In this document: positions 17,437 to 26,174 of the stretch, piece by piece | How the letters are laid out: every line of letters begins with the position of its first letter | Position numbering within the stretch: the stretch's first letter is position 1 | Origin: Salinicoccus sp. Bachu38 | GTDB taxonomy: Bacteria; Bacillota; Bacilli; Staphylococcales; Salinicoccaceae | Assembly: GCF_038561955.2 (NCBI RefSeq) | Contig: NZ_CP138333.2 | Coordinates: 2,232,001-2,296,000 of the forward strand | Length of the DNA: 64,000 bases | Direction of reading: 5' to 3' | Notes under the pieces: model-generated | What the model saw: only the letters and a program-made list of their open reading frames with translations | What the model was told of the DNA's origin: nothing | The model's database searches: none | Made by a program: the position numbers and the translations under genes

Positions 17437-18184
17437 CGCCGACACCGCCCAGCACGCTCTGTGTATTCATGATTTCCTTGTAGAAGTCCTCCTGGGGACG
17501 CCCGCCCCGACGCAGTGTCGAATATACCAGTCCGTCCTTCAGGAAGATCACCCTGCCCGAGTAGCTTGCAGCAGTCGCGTCGTGGGTCACCATCATGATT
17601 GTGGACAGACTTGCCACATTCATCTGCTGCAGTTTCTTAAGCAGATTGCTTGCCGACTTAGAGTCCAGAGCCCCTGTCGGCTCATCGGCAAAAATGATTT
17701 TCGGCTGATGTACGAATGCCCGGGCGGCGCTGGTACGCTGCTGCTGGCCGCCGGATATTTCATTCGGATACTTTCCACTCAGTTCGTGGATGCCAAGTTC
17801 TCCGGCCACCCGTTCGAATTGACGGTCCACTTCCTCCTTCTTCATGCTCCTGATGGACAGCGGAAGCAGAACATTCTCTTTCACAGTCAGCGTATCAAGC
17901 AGGTTGTATTCCTGGAAAATGAATCCGAGGTCATTCTTTCTGAAGTGCGCAAGCTGCTTGTCCTTCATCCGGGTGATATCCGCGCCTTCGATCTGTATAT
18001 GGCCACTGCTGACGTGATCGATCGAACTCAATACATTGAGCAGGGTCGTCTTCCCTGAACCGGACGCCCCCATGATGGATACGAATTCACCCTTTTCGAT
18101 ATTCATATCGATCCCTTTCAACACTTCTGTCCGGTTGAACCTGTTGCCATATGACTTTTTGATGTCCTTTGCTTCCAGTATCAT
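17426..18184 (-). CDS. BceA/VraF-type ABC transporter ATPase
   Basis: A 252-residue ATPase of the MacB/LolD/BceA class. Walker [10 protein letters not shown] is near residue 39, the Q-loop at [12 protein letters not shown] near 88, signature [13 protein letters not shown] near 144, and Walker [17 protein letters not shown] near 160. It pairs with the permease downstream, whose start it overlaps. It is preceded by a 105-bp gap from the histidine kinase gene. A promoter inside that gap would let the transporter be induced separately, as in other Bce systems. Confidence 0.93.
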   Translation of the reverse strand: MILEAKDIKKSYGNRFNRTEVLKGIDMNIEKGEFVSIMGASGSGKTTLLNVLSSIDHVSSGHIQIEGADITRMKDKQLAHFRKNDLGFIFQEYNLLDTLTVKENVLLPLSIRSMKKEEVDRQFERVAGELGIHELSGKYPNEISGGQQQRTSAARAFVHQPKIIFADEPTGALDSKSASNLLKKLQQMNVASLSTIMMVTHDATAASYSGRVIFLKDGLVYSTLRRGGRPQEDFYKEIMNTQSVLGGVGVES

Positions 18185-18268
18185 AATGACGCCTCCATCT
18201 ATTTTTGATCATACTCATATTCTATATGTATTCTGTGGGACAATCGTTTGATTTACGTGACAGAAACA

Positions 18269-18302
18269 GAAGACCATGTGACATTTTCGTCACATGGTCT
18301 TC
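18269..18302 (-). terminator. Hairpin across the stop of the histidine kinase gene
   Basis: Perfect 14-bp arms (18269-18282 and 18289-18302) enclose a 6-base loop, and the kinase stop TGA (18292-18290) lies in the right arm. The U-tract after it is weak (TTCTGTTTCTG), so it may act as an attenuator or partial terminator between the kinase and the ABC genes. The core TGTGAC-N6-GTCACA could alternatively be a protein site. Confidence 0.5.
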
Positions 18303-19282
18303 ACTCTATGGAAAGTGTTCTGCTCCGGAAAGATGATTTCAATCCGTGTACCTTTCCCGTATTCGGAATCCACTTCAATTTTCATATTCATTGCATCTGC
18401 AGCTTCCTGCGCAAGGTACAGCCCCATGCCGGTCGACTGCGCATCCTCATGATTACTGGTCGAAGTGAAGCCCGCTTCGAATATCCGCGGGACGTCTTCA
18501 TTCCGTATTCCCCTGCCATGGTCGGTGACTGCGAGGACAAGGTGCCCATCTTCCATGCCGTTGCTGACGCGCACATCATCGTTATGCGTATATTTGACAC
18601 TGTTTGTAATGATCTGATCGAGGATGAACGCGAGCCATTTGACATCCGCCTCCACTTCCGGTACCTCAAGGTCGATATCAAAGCCGACCCCCTTCTCCAT
18701 GCACAGGCGTCTGAGCTTCTGGATGCTCCGTCTCACAAGCGGTTCAATTTCGACGGTCTCGAAATAGAGATCATTCCGAATGTTCGGCAGCCGTTTCATA
18801 TACAGCATCTCATTCAGCATGCCGTCGAGCCGCTGCCATTCATTGGCAAGCTTCATTTTCTCCTGGCCTTCCAGATCGTCGATCAGCAGCTTCATCGTCG
18901 TCATCGGCATTTTCATATCGTGGATCCAGCGGGTCAGCTCGTCCAGGCTCTCCTTCGTCTTGCCCGCCTCCGCGTCCAGCCGCTGATTATGGGAATGCTT
19001 CACCCGTACCAGCCGGTCATGGAGTGCCTGCTGGTCGGCCGTCACCGGCTGCGGCAGTGTGTCGATGTCCTCCACCGTCTCCATGGAAAGCACCTCCCTC
19101 GTATACCGCCTGCCTCTGGTATACTGCCATACCGCGAAAATGACGAGGAGCACACTATTGACGATGACGATATAGACGACGGAAAGATCCGGTATGGATG
19201 CATCAAGAAGTCCAAGCAGCAGAATCATCCCGTTGAACAGGAGGAACAGAAGCCACCAGGGCAAGTGCTGCTTCAGATGCAT
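18290..19282 (-). CDS. BceS/GraS-type intramembrane-sensing histidine kinase
   Basis: About 330 residues: two membrane helices at the N-terminus (about 8-26 and 35-54) with almost no extracellular loop, then a cytoplasmic kinase. ELTRWIHDMKMPMTTMKLL near residue 120 is the H-box with the phospho-accepting histidine. QIITNSVKYTH is the N-box, VTDHGRGI the G1 and STGMGLYLA the G2 box. Kinases of this form do not sense peptides directly but rely on the BceAB-type transporter encoded downstream. ATG at 19282 overlaps the regulator stop in TGATG and follows AAGGAG by 8 bases. Confidence 0.92.
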   Translation of the reverse strand: MHLKQHLPWWLLFLLFNGMILLLGLLDASIPDLSVVYIVIVNSVLLVIFAVWQYTRGRRYTREVLSMETVEDIDTLPQPVTADQQALHDRLVRVKHSHNQRLDAEAGKTKESLDELTRWIHDMKMPMTTMKLLIDDLEGQEKMKLANEWQRLDGMLNEMLYMKRLPNIRNDLYFETVEIEPLVRRSIQKLRRLCMEKGVGFDIDLEVPEVEADVKWLAFILDQIITNSVKYTHNDDVRVSNGMEDGHLVLAVTDHGRGIRNEDVPRIFEAGFTSTSNHEDAQSTGMGLYLAQEAADAMNMKIEVDSEYGKGTRIEIIFPEQNTFHRVKTM

Positions 19283-19965
19283 CAGTCCCACTCCTTCAGC
19301 ATGTAGCCGAGTCCGGTCTTTGTGATGATGGCATCTTCAAGGCCCATCTCCTCGAGCTTTTTGCGTATGCGGTTGATATTGACGGTCAGCGTATTATCGC
19401 TGATGAACTTCGCGTCATCCCACAGCTGCTCGATCAGCGTCTCCCTTGAAACCACTTGATCCTTGCTCTCCACAAGGATGGAGAGGATGAAGGATTCATT
19501 TTTGGTCAGATTAATGACAGTCCCCTCCCGGGCCACCGTAAGCTTTTTGAAATCAAACACCGCGTCACGGAATCCGACCACATCCACATCCTGCTTCTGG
19601 TACTGGTAGGCACGTCTCAGGAGCGCCTGGACCTTTGCCACCAGCACCTCGAAGTTGAAGGGCTTCTGTATATAGTCATCACTGCCCATCTGCATGCTCA
19701 TCACCATGTCCGACGGATGGTCCCGTGAAGACAGGAAGATGATCGGCAGGCTCGATATATCGCGGATCCGCCTGCACCAGTAGAAACCGTCGTATTTCGG
19801 CAGCGTGATATCGATAATGACCAGATCCGGCTCAGACTGGATGAAATCATGCACGACATTGCCGAAATCGGACACTCCGGAGACTGTGTGGTCCCATTCC
19901 TCAAGGCGCGATTTCAACTCCTCATAAAGCGGCATGTCGTCTTCAACAATGAATATCTTCGACAA
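19282..19965 (-). CDS. OmpR-family response regulator (BceR/GraR-like)
   Basis: A 227-residue regulator. Its receiver domain has the acidic pocket (IFIVEDD near residue 3), the phospho-acceptor in LVIIDITLPKYDG near 50, and the conserved lysine in YIQKPFNFEVL near 98. The C-terminal winged-helix DNA-binding domain ends with VNINRIRKKLEEMGL and TKTGLGYML. TTG at 19965 is chosen because GGGGGA precedes it and it gives the family N-terminus MSKIFIVEDD. It is the first gene of the regulator-kinase pair and is expected to activate the ABC genes at 15.5-18.2 kb. Confidence 0.92.
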   Translation of the reverse strand: MSKIFIVEDDMPLYEELKSRLEEWDHTVSGVSDFGNVVHDFIQSEPDLVIIDITLPKYDGFYWCRRIRDISSLPIIFLSSRDHPSDMVMSMQMGSDDYIQKPFNFEVLVAKVQALLRRAYQYQKQDVDVVGFRDAVFDFKKLTVAREGTVINLTKNESFILSILVESKDQVVSRETLIEQLWDDAKFISDNTLTVNINRIRKKLEEMGLEDAIITKTGLGYMLKEWD

Positions 19966-20046
19966 TTTTGCTTCCCCCGATTTCTTTTGCAAAAAATAAA
20001 TACCCAGTTCCCATTATAGGGGAAACTGGATATTTTGCACCGTTTT

Positions 20047-20325
20047 CTATGACTGTATCGTATAGTCCGTCTGCATGTCCCACTCATGAATTTCAAAATG
20101 GCGGGCGCCGCTGGTCACGTAAGGGTCCCGTCTGACGATCTCTTCGACCGCTTCAGCGGACTCCCCCTGGTAGATGACGAGACCACCGGTGCCATCGGTG
20201 AACCGTCCATACATGAATACATTTCCGGCTTCCCTCTGATCCTTCAGGAAATCCAGGTGCTGCTGACGATATTCCTTACTTTTCTGTGCATCCTTCATCG
20301 GTGCCAATGCTGCAAAATATTTCAT
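20047..20325 (-). CDS. YciI-family protein
   Basis: A 92-residue ferredoxin-like-fold protein of the YCII family. The conserved pieces are HLDFLKDQREAGNVFMYGRF near residues 23-42, with the histidine and the aspartate-side positions seen in YciI proteins, and RRDPYVTSGARHFEIHEW near 65. Family members are small lyase-like or sulfur/chlorine-metabolism accessory proteins, mostly of unknown reaction. The gene stands between the response regulator and the iron transporter operon and may be co-transcribed with the latter (gap of 58 bases). Confidence 0.8.
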   Translation of the reverse strand: MKYFAALAPMKDAQKSKEYRQQHLDFLKDQREAGNVFMYGRFTDGTGGLVIYQGESAEAVEEIVRRDPYVTSGARHFEIHEWDMQTDYTIQS

Positions 20326-20383
20326 GCCATCCCTCTTTCCAAATCTTCTTTCCTATATATTACCATTATATTGCCGTGTTTCT

Positions 20384-21376
20384 CTATATCTGTTTGGCTT
20401 TCAGAAGTAGTCTCAGGAAATAGGGACCGCCGATCAGTGCCACGACGATGCCCGTCGGGATGATCGTCGGAGCAAGCAGCAGCTTGCCGACAAGATCTGC
20501 ACCTGTGAGCAGCACCCCGCCGATCAGCAGGGAGGAGAAGAACAGCACCTTCATGTTCTGGCCGAACAGGAGGCGTGAAATGTGCGGTGCAATCAGGCCG
20601 ATGAAGCTTATGGCTCCGCATACGCTCACGGCAAGGCTTGAAAGCATGGCCGAGAGGATAATCAGAATGATCTTTTCCTTGTTCACATTCATGCCGAAGC
20701 CGATCAGCATCTCATCATCCAGGTTCAGCATGCCCATCTCCCGGATCCGGAAGAAGACGAAGGCTGCGATAATCAGGATGTACGGCACCGATATATAGAC
20801 GAACGGCCATGTATCGCCCCATATGTTGCCGGCGAAGTACCGGTTGAGCATCTCCATCTGGGTTTCATCGAACATGGACGTGAATACATAGACGAAACCG
20901 GTCACCCCCATCGCCGTAGCAATTCCGATCAGGATGAATATGTTGCTTTTGAACGTCCCGCCCATGAAGGACAGGAAGAAGATGATAAGCACTGTCGCAA
21001 GGCCTCCGATAAAGCTCATCAGGGGCAGTGCATACAGGTGCTGGCTCATCGAACCGCTGATGAACATGATGAAGAGGACCACACCGAAACCGCTGCCGGC
21101 ATTGACACCGATGATGCCGGGGTCGGCGAGCGGATTCTTCGAGATGACCTGCAGGATGAGTCCGCTGAGCGCAAGGGCTGCACCACAGACCAGTGTAACG
21201 ATGATCCGCGGCATCCTGAACTCGAACAGGACGAGGCGCACATCATCCCCTGCCTGATTGGTCAAGAGATCCATCAGGTCACCGGCAGTCAGACTGAAGG
21301 TTCCCGTAAGCAGATGGGTCGCCACAATCACGACGAGCAAGAGGACGATTATGGTGAATTTCATCTTGTTATGCAT
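20384..21376 (-). CDS. Iron-siderophore ABC transporter permease (FecCD family)
   Basis: A 330-residue permease with ten predicted membrane helices of the BtuC/FecCD fold. Signatures are LVCGAALALSGLILQVISKNPLADPGIIGV-type sequence near 57-90 and AISFIGLIAPHISRLLFG near 250, the loop that contacts the ATPase. It is the last gene of the importer operon and forms a heterodimer with the permease encoded upstream, overlapping it by 8 bases. Confidence 0.92.
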   Translation of the reverse strand: MHNKMKFTIIVLLLVVIVATHLLTGTFSLTAGDLMDLLTNQAGDDVRLVLFEFRMPRIIVTLVCGAALALSGLILQVISKNPLADPGIIGVNAGSGFGVVLFIMFISGSMSQHLYALPLMSFIGGLATVLIIFFLSFMGGTFKSNIFILIGIATAMGVTGFVYVFTSMFDETQMEMLNRYFAGNIWGDTWPFVYISVPYILIIAAFVFFRIREMGMLNLDDEMLIGFGMNVNKEKIILIILSAMLSSLAVSVCGAISFIGLIAPHISRLLFGQNMKVLFFSSLLIGGVLLTGADLVGKLLLAPTIIPTGIVVALIGGPYFLRLLLKAKQI

Positions 21377-22340
21377 ATTTCCGCCCCCGCTTCTTGATGA
21401 TATAGATGAAGAAAGGCAGACCGATTACCGCAATGATGGCATTGACGGGGGTTTCATTGAACACTCTGGCGAACATGTCGGACAGGGCGAATATCATTGC
21501 CCCCATCATTCCGGTATAGACGATGGTGAACCGGTGCATGTTGCCGAACAGCATCTTGACGATATGGGGCACGAGCAGCCCCAGGAATACGACGTTCCCC
21601 ACCATGGCGACTGCCATGCTGGCAAGCATGATGGCAAGGACCAGCGTCACCCTGCGGTACAGTGCCTGGTTCTGACCGAGGGATACCGCCATCTCGTCCC
21701 CGAACAGGAGCACATCAAGCTCCTTCGACAGGAACAGCAGCACCGTGACGAGCACCAGTGCAATCGGAAAGACCAGAATGATGTTCGACATCGACTGCCC
21801 TGCTGCACCGCCGGCGGTGAAGAATGCGACGTACTGCCCCAGGCCGAAGGTGATCACCAGAAAATCCGTCACTGCATAAAGAAGCAGACTGATGCCGGCC
21901 CCGGCGAGGATCAGATGCATGGGGGAACGGTAGCGTGTCATTGAAAGGATCACCAGGCCGACCAGCATGCCGCCGGCGAAACCGACGCCCATCACCCCGA
22001 TGAACGGCAGCGTGGGCAGGAGGAGTGCACCGACTATGATTGCGAGGTTGGCACCGGCATTGATGCCGAGGATGCTCGGCTCACTCAGGTCATTATGCGT
22101 GACAGACTGGAGTACAAGCCCCGATATGCTGATCATGAACCCCGCCAGAAGGGCACCCAGTACGCGGGGCATCCGGATTTCATACAGGATCTGGTGCGCC
22201 TGGTCCGTCATATCCAGATTGAAGATGACATCGAGGACCTGCTGGAAAGTGTATGTATTCGTCCCGAACATCATTGCCGCCACAAAAGACAAAAGAATGC
22301 CCATCACAACGATGGGCAAAGGATACCATTTACGATCCAT
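21369..22340 (-). CDS. Iron-siderophore ABC transporter permease (FecCD family)
   Basis: A 323-residue FecCD permease with LLAGFMISISGLVLQSVTHN near 55-75, SEPSILGINAGANLA, and NVVFLGLLVPHIVKMLFG near 240. ATG at 22340 follows AAGAGGT and overlaps the ATPase stop by 11 bases. A longer frame to 22385 lies inside the ATPase gene and is rejected. It partners with the next permease for ferric-siderophore import. Confidence 0.92.
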   Translation of the reverse strand: MDRKWYPLPIVVMGILLSFVAAMMFGTNTYTFQQVLDVIFNLDMTDQAHQILYEIRMPRVLGALLAGFMISISGLVLQSVTHNDLSEPSILGINAGANLAIIVGALLLPTLPFIGVMGVGFAGGMLVGLVILSMTRYRSPMHLILAGAGISLLLYAVTDFLVITFGLGQYVAFFTAGGAAGQSMSNIILVFPIALVLVTVLLFLSKELDVLLFGDEMAVSLGQNQALYRRVTLVLAIMLASMAVAMVGNVVFLGLLVPHIVKMLFGNMHRFTIVYTGMMGAMIFALSDMFARVFNETPVNAIIAVIGLPFFIYIIKKRGRKYA

Positions 22341-23145
22341 GCTGGACCTCTTTGACTGTCTGGCAGAACAGATCGTAATCTGCAAGGATCGGTTTGCCTG
22401 TCAGCGGATCAATGGTGATTTTTCCGTTGATGTTGAACACATTGTTCAGAATGTCGTTTGTCAGGACATCGGTGGGATGGCCGCTTTCTATGATTTCACC
22501 CTGATCCATGATGATGAGGTGGTCGGAATATTTTATTGCGTGGTTGATGTCATGGAGTACCATGACGACCGTCTGCTTCGTCTGTTCATTCAGCCGTTTG
22601 ACGATATTGAGCGTTTCGAGCTGGTGATGGATGTCGAGGTACGTCGTCGGTTCATCGAGCAGCAGTATGTCCGCCCCCTGGGCGAGGAGCAGGCTGATCC
22701 ATACACGCTGCGCCTGGCCGCCTGAAAGCTCGCTCATCATGCGTTCGCTGAACTCGATGGCACCCGTCTCCTTGAGTGCCCAGTCGATGATCTTATAGTC
22801 GTCCGGCTTCAGGCTCTGGAACCGTTTCAGGTGTGGATACCGGCTGAAGCCTACCAGGTCGCGCACTTTGACATCATACTGGAGCCGGTTCCTCTGCGAG
22901 AGTATGCCGACCTTTTTGGCGACCTCCTTCGATTTCATCTGGCGGATGTCCATATCATTGATATAGACGCCGCCCTCCTTGGCGGAGATGATTCTCGAAA
23001 TCGTCTTCAGCATCGTCGATTTACCGCAGCCGTTGGGTCCGATGATGGTCGTCACCTTGCCCTCCACCAGCTTCATATTGATCTGATTGAGGATTGTACG
23101 CTCATTCAATTCGACTTTTATATCTTTCAGCATTACACTCGTCAT
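22330..23145 (-). CDS. Iron-siderophore ABC transporter ATPase (FecE/FhuC family)
   Basis: A 271-residue ATPase. Walker A GPNGCGKST is near residue 38, signature ELSGGQAQRVWISLLLAQ near 137, Walker B ILLLDEPTTYLDIHHQLE near 158, and the switch histidine in VMVLHDINHAIKYSD near 195. The block TTYLDIHHQLE is typical of siderophore and cobalamin importers. ATG at 23145 is preferred over the upstream GTG because AGGCAGG lies 8 bases before it. It sits 19 bases after the binding-protein gene in a four-gene operon. Confidence 0.93.
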   Translation of the reverse strand: MTSVMLKDIKVELNERTILNQINMKLVEGKVTTIIGPNGCGKSTMLKTISRIISAKEGGVYINDMDIRQMKSKEVAKKVGILSQRNRLQYDVKVRDLVGFSRYPHLKRFQSLKPDDYKIIDWALKETGAIEFSERMMSELSGGQAQRVWISLLLAQGADILLLDEPTTYLDIHHQLETLNIVKRLNEQTKQTVVMVLHDINHAIKYSDHLIIMDQGEIIESGHPTDVLTNDILNNVFNINGKITIDPLTGKPILADYDLFCQTVKEVQHGS

Positions 23146-23164
23146 CCATGACACCTGCCTGTTT

Positions 23165-24127
23165 TTATTTCGTCAATGCCTCTACAATTATATCTTTCTG
23201 GTATTCCAATGAATATGGGTCGTTGTAGTAGAATGTCGGAGAATCGAATTCGATGACATTGCCGTTCTGTACGGCTTCGAGGCCATTCCATACTTCCGTG
23301 TCCTTATAGGCGTTGTCCGCACCGGAATCGCCCGTGCCTACGAACATGTAGTCGCCCGCATATTTCTCTATCTCCTCAGCGGAAATCTTCTTCCAGCCGG
23401 TTTCGACGACTTCCTCCTGGACGGCTTCAGGCACTTTTACATCCAGTCCCTGATAGATGATTTCAGTACCGCGGCCCCAGTTTGTACCATATACATATAT
23501 ATCTTTGGCGAACTGCTCTATGACACTTGCAGTTGTATCTTCACCGATGGCCTCCTGGACCACTTCACGGTCCTCTTCAAGTTCGGCCTGCCAGCTTTCG
23601 ATCCACTCTTCGGCCTTGTCTTCATTGCCTGTGATCTCGCCGAGTTCCCTGTGGATATCAAGATAGTTCCACTTTGCATAGTCGATTGGAATTGTAGGAG
23701 CTACCGCTTCCAGTTTATCTAAATTTTCGTCAGAATTAAAGGTAATAATCAAATCCGGATCAAGATTCATAACTTGTTCAATATTTCCTTCTTCTATCAG
23801 CTCGATGTCTTCGGTGTATGGTTCAAGCACTTCGCTTTCCGTCACCCGCGCATGTGCCCCGACGACATTGGCATCCATATGCATCAGGTTCCCGAAATAG
23901 CTCATCCCGAGGATGACGATGCGCTGTGGATTTTCAGGAATCTCTATCTCCTCGCCTGCGTCCGTCGTGTAGGAGACCATGTCTCCTGATGCGTCATCAG
24001 CCGAATCCCCGCCTGTCTCTCCTGCTGCTGATTCGTCCGTCGCTTCTTCTGATGATTCCTCTGAATTGCCACATGCTGCAAGAACCAGTACCATAAGTAA
24101 TGCAAATAACCCGATGAATTTTTTCAT
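23165..24127 (-). CDS. Siderophore-binding lipoprotein
   Basis: A 320-residue class III (FeuA/FhuD-like) binding protein. The lipobox LAAC places the lipidated cysteine at residue 19, followed by a Ser/Glu/Asp-rich linker to about 50. Conserved blocks are IPENPQRIVILGMSYFGNLM near 63 and QVMNLDPDLIITFNSDENLDKLEAVAPTIPI in pieces near 118-150. ATG follows a GGGGTAGC site. It is the first gene of the importer operon and lies directly behind the Fur box. The ligand (catecholate or hydroxamate type) cannot be decided. Confidence 0.92.
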   Translation of the reverse strand: MKKFIGLFALLMVLVLAACGNSEESSEEATDESAAGETGGDSADDASGDMVSYTTDAGEEIEIPENPQRIVILGMSYFGNLMHMDANVVGAHARVTESEVLEPYTEDIELIEEGNIEQVMNLDPDLIITFNSDENLDKLEAVAPTIPIDYAKWNYLDIHRELGEITGNEDKAEEWIESWQAELEEDREVVQEAIGEDTTASVIEQFAKDIYVYGTNWGRGTEIIYQGLDVKVPEAVQEEVVETGWKKISAEEIEKYAGDYMFVGTGDSGADNAYKDTEVWNGLEAVQNGNVIEFDSPTFYYNDPYSLEYQKDIIVEALTK

Positions 24128-24164
24128 TTTGCTACCCCGCTATGATTTATTTGGATTCCCGAGA

Positions 24165-24193
24165 TTGATAATCATTCTCATTGACTATATAAT
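24165..24193. promoter_or_regulatory. Fur box in the divergent iron-uptake promoter
   Basis: TGATAATCATTCTCA at 24166-24180 fits the 7-1-7 Fur consensus TGATAATNATTATCA with one mismatch. On the plus strand TTGATA (24165-24170), a 17-bp spacer and TATAAT (24188-24193) form the promoter of the reductase gene, so the Fur box fills the spacer. The importer operon leaves in the other direction 38 bases away. Both should be induced by iron limitation. Confidence 0.85.
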
Positions 24194-24235
24194 AAACGAG
24201 AATAGGGAAAATATCAACAGAAATGAGGAATGGCC

Positions 24236-25255
24236 ATGAATATTTCGGATACGCTCATCATCGGCGGCGGACCAGCCGGCCTCTATGCCAGCTTCTACGC
24301 AGGACTTCGCGGCATGAGTGTCCAGATCATCGAACATCACTCGGAACTCGGGGGAAAACTCAATATATATCCCGAAAAAATAATTTGGGACATCGGCGGC
24401 ATCCCCCCTCAGCCTGCCGAGGACATCAAGCAGCAGATGATCACCCAGGCGAGGACGTTCCACCCCGAAATCCATGTATCGACCACCTGTGAATCGGTCA
24501 TCCGCCATGAGGATCATTTCGAAACCGTCACGGACCGGGGATCCTTCTACAGCAGGACGCTGATCATCGCCTCAGGACGCGGGATCTTCACCCCCGTCAG
24601 ACTGGAAGTGGAGGGCGCCGAGACATACGAACTGACCAACCTGCACTATACGGTCAAAAGGCTGAACCGCTTCAAGGATCGGAATGTACTCATTTCCGGT
24701 GCCGGCAATACGGCGGTCGACTGGGCGGATGCCCTCTCCGAGGTCGCCGCCTCCGTCACGATGGTGTACAGGAGCGAAGAAATGAAGGGCCACGAAGCAA
24801 TGATCGCAGCCCTTCACGGGAAAGATAATATTCAGATGTGTGCACAGTGCGAAATCGATACACTGTACCCGAACGCTGCAGGGGATGCCATCGCCTCGGT
24901 CCGCCTCACCAACGGCCTGTCGCTCGATGTCGATGACGTCCTCGTCAGCCACGGCTATGAGTCAAACTGTGAATTCCTCAATGCGCTCGACGGTGATTTC
25001 GAATACAACGAACATCAGATGATCGAAACGCACGATGTCGCCGACACGCCGGTGCCCGGCATATATGCCTGTGGCGACCAGATCATCTATGACGGCAAAG
25101 TCCGCCTGATCGCCGGATGCTTCACTGAAGCGGCCCAGGCCGCCAACCATGCAAAGACATTCCTCCAGTCGGATGCACCGGAGGAAGGCATGGTCTCTTC
25201 ACACAATGACATCTTCAAGGAAAAGAACAGGGCCCTGATCAGAAAGATGCACTGA
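24236..25255 (+). CDS. Ferredoxin-NADP reductase-like flavoprotein (IruO/YumC-like)
   Basis: A 339-residue thioredoxin-reductase-fold enzyme without the CxxC redox pair, as in YumC-type ferredoxin/flavodoxin-NADP reductases. The FAD motif LIIGGGPAGLYASFYAGLRG is at residues 7-26, the NADPH-binding ISGAGNTAVDWADAL near 155, and YACGDQIIYDGKVRLIAG near 280 the second FAD block. ATG at 24236 fits the GAGGA site better than ATG at 24230. The Fur box and the divergent siderophore importer suggest release of iron from imported siderophores, as known for staphylococcal IruO; that role is inferred from context. Confidence 0.85.
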   Translation: MNISDTLIIGGGPAGLYASFYAGLRGMSVQIIEHHSELGGKLNIYPEKIIWDIGGIPPQPAEDIKQQMITQARTFHPEIHVSTTCESVIRHEDHFETVTDRGSFYSRTLIIASGRGIFTPVRLEVEGAETYELTNLHYTVKRLNRFKDRNVLISGAGNTAVDWADALSEVAASVTMVYRSEEMKGHEAMIAALHGKDNIQMCAQCEIDTLYPNAAGDAIASVRLTNGLSLDVDDVLVSHGYESNCEFLNALDGDFEYNEHQMIETHDVADTPVPGIYACGDQIIYDGKVRLIAGCFTEAAQAANHAKTFLQSDAPEEGMVSSHNDIFKEKNRALIRKMH

Positions 25256-25635
25256 ATGGCAGCGGAAGCTGCCTTTTTTATCGGATCATCCATCAGCACA
25301 CCTGTAATCAGGGTGATGCTCCCATTGTCGTTGACGTAGTCCCGGCCCAGCAGGACCAGATTGACCTGCCCGAGCAGCTTGCTGTCTACGGTCACCTGGT
25401 TCTGCTCCGGCGTCATCTCTGCAACGGACTCGAACGCCGCCCCGCCGGCTGCACAGATGAGTGCGTCGATATTCCCCACTTCTTCGAACAAGGTCCGGAT
25501 GCTGTCGGGTGATGTGATATCCACCTCATGGTCTGCTCCCGACCGGCTTGCGGTGATGATCTCCACGTCATCCTTCAGTTCCTCAACGACAGCCTTCCCA
25601 ATTGTGCCACTTGCTCCAATAACCAATGCTTTCAC
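25256..25635 (-). pseudogene. Truncated short-chain dehydrogenase
   Basis: From GTG at 25635, behind a good GGGAGG site, the frame reads KALVIGASGTIGKAVVEEL (Rossmann GxxGxIG), DIDALICAAGGAAFE-type NAG block, and GSITLITGVLMDDPI, which is the first half of an SDR oxidoreductase. The expected Tyr-xxx-Lys region and C-terminus are missing. After about 25260 the frame runs into the antisense of the reductase gene and no longer resembles an SDR. About 125 of an expected 200 residues remain. The break coincides with the reductase terminator, suggesting a deletion or an insertion of the iron locus. Confidence 0.75.
25258..25279 (+). terminator. Terminator of the reductase gene
   Basis: GGCAGC, a GGAA tetraloop, GCTGCC and six T residues start three bases after the stop codon. 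On the other strand the same bases lie at the broken end of the short-chain dehydrogenase fragment. Confidence 0.85.
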
Positions 25636-25655
25636 TAGATAGACCTCCCATATGT

Positions 25656-25931
25656 TCAACCATTTGCTGATAGATTCTCTGTCCCCGTCGGTGACTGCAA
25701 TGATGATTCGAAATTTCCCGCCCTGCTGCCGATCGACATGCTGACTGCCTGGAAGGATGAAATTCCGGCTTTCGAAGTTTCCCCTTTGAATGTCAGCCTT
25801 ATCATATCCTTGAAGTGTCTGAACTGGAAGAAGCGGGTGGCGAATGTAAGGACGCTTCCCGTTCCCAGAATGAAATATACCAATGCGTTGCTCCATATGT
25901 AGTCGTTAAGCCAGTCTACAATCCCTTGCAT
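25656..25931 (-). pseudogene. Truncated sodium:alanine symporter (AGCS family)
   Basis: From ATG at 25931 with AAGGGGAG the frame reads IVDWLNDYIWSNALVYFIL, ATRFFQFRHFKDM, then SSFQAVSMSIGSRAG, the N-terminus of an alanine/glycine:cation symporter. The next expected residues (TGNIAG) are replaced by NFESSLQSP and a stop at 25656, so about 80 residues survive of roughly 470. The promoter region still has a perfect cre site. A short out-of-place tail suggests an internal deletion joining to another gene's end. Confidence 0.78.
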
Positions 25932-25969
25932 ATAATCTCCCCTTTTATGGTTTATACATACACCTTTAA

Positions 25970-25983
25970 AGAAAGCGCTTACA
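25970..25983 (-). promoter_or_regulatory. cre site upstream of the truncated symporter
   Basis: The minus strand reads TGTAAGCGCTTTCT, which fits TGWAARCGYTWNCW at every position. It lies 39 bases before the symporter start, consistent with former CcpA control. The rest of the 243-bp gap to the LysR gene (25932-26174) is A/T-rich and should hold the LysR promoter and binding site; I could not define them further. Confidence 0.72.
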
Positions 25984-26174
25984 AAACTGAAGGCTTCTGA
26001 ATTTCTACTCTTGCTGAAATGCACCCAAGGTGTATGCTATCGGCGTATGCTGCTAAATATTTTAATTATTCCGATAATTATTTGACTTATTAACAGTATA
26101 CTTGCACAATATATATTAGTGAAATGAAAAATAATCATGCTTGCCATTAATATTTCTCATGCAGGAGGAAGATC

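Noticed and set aside
18248-19306. Long open frame (352 codons) on the plus strand opposite the histidine kinase
   Set aside because: It is an antisense shadow of a gene with all kinase boxes; its translation has no domain pattern and no ribosome site.
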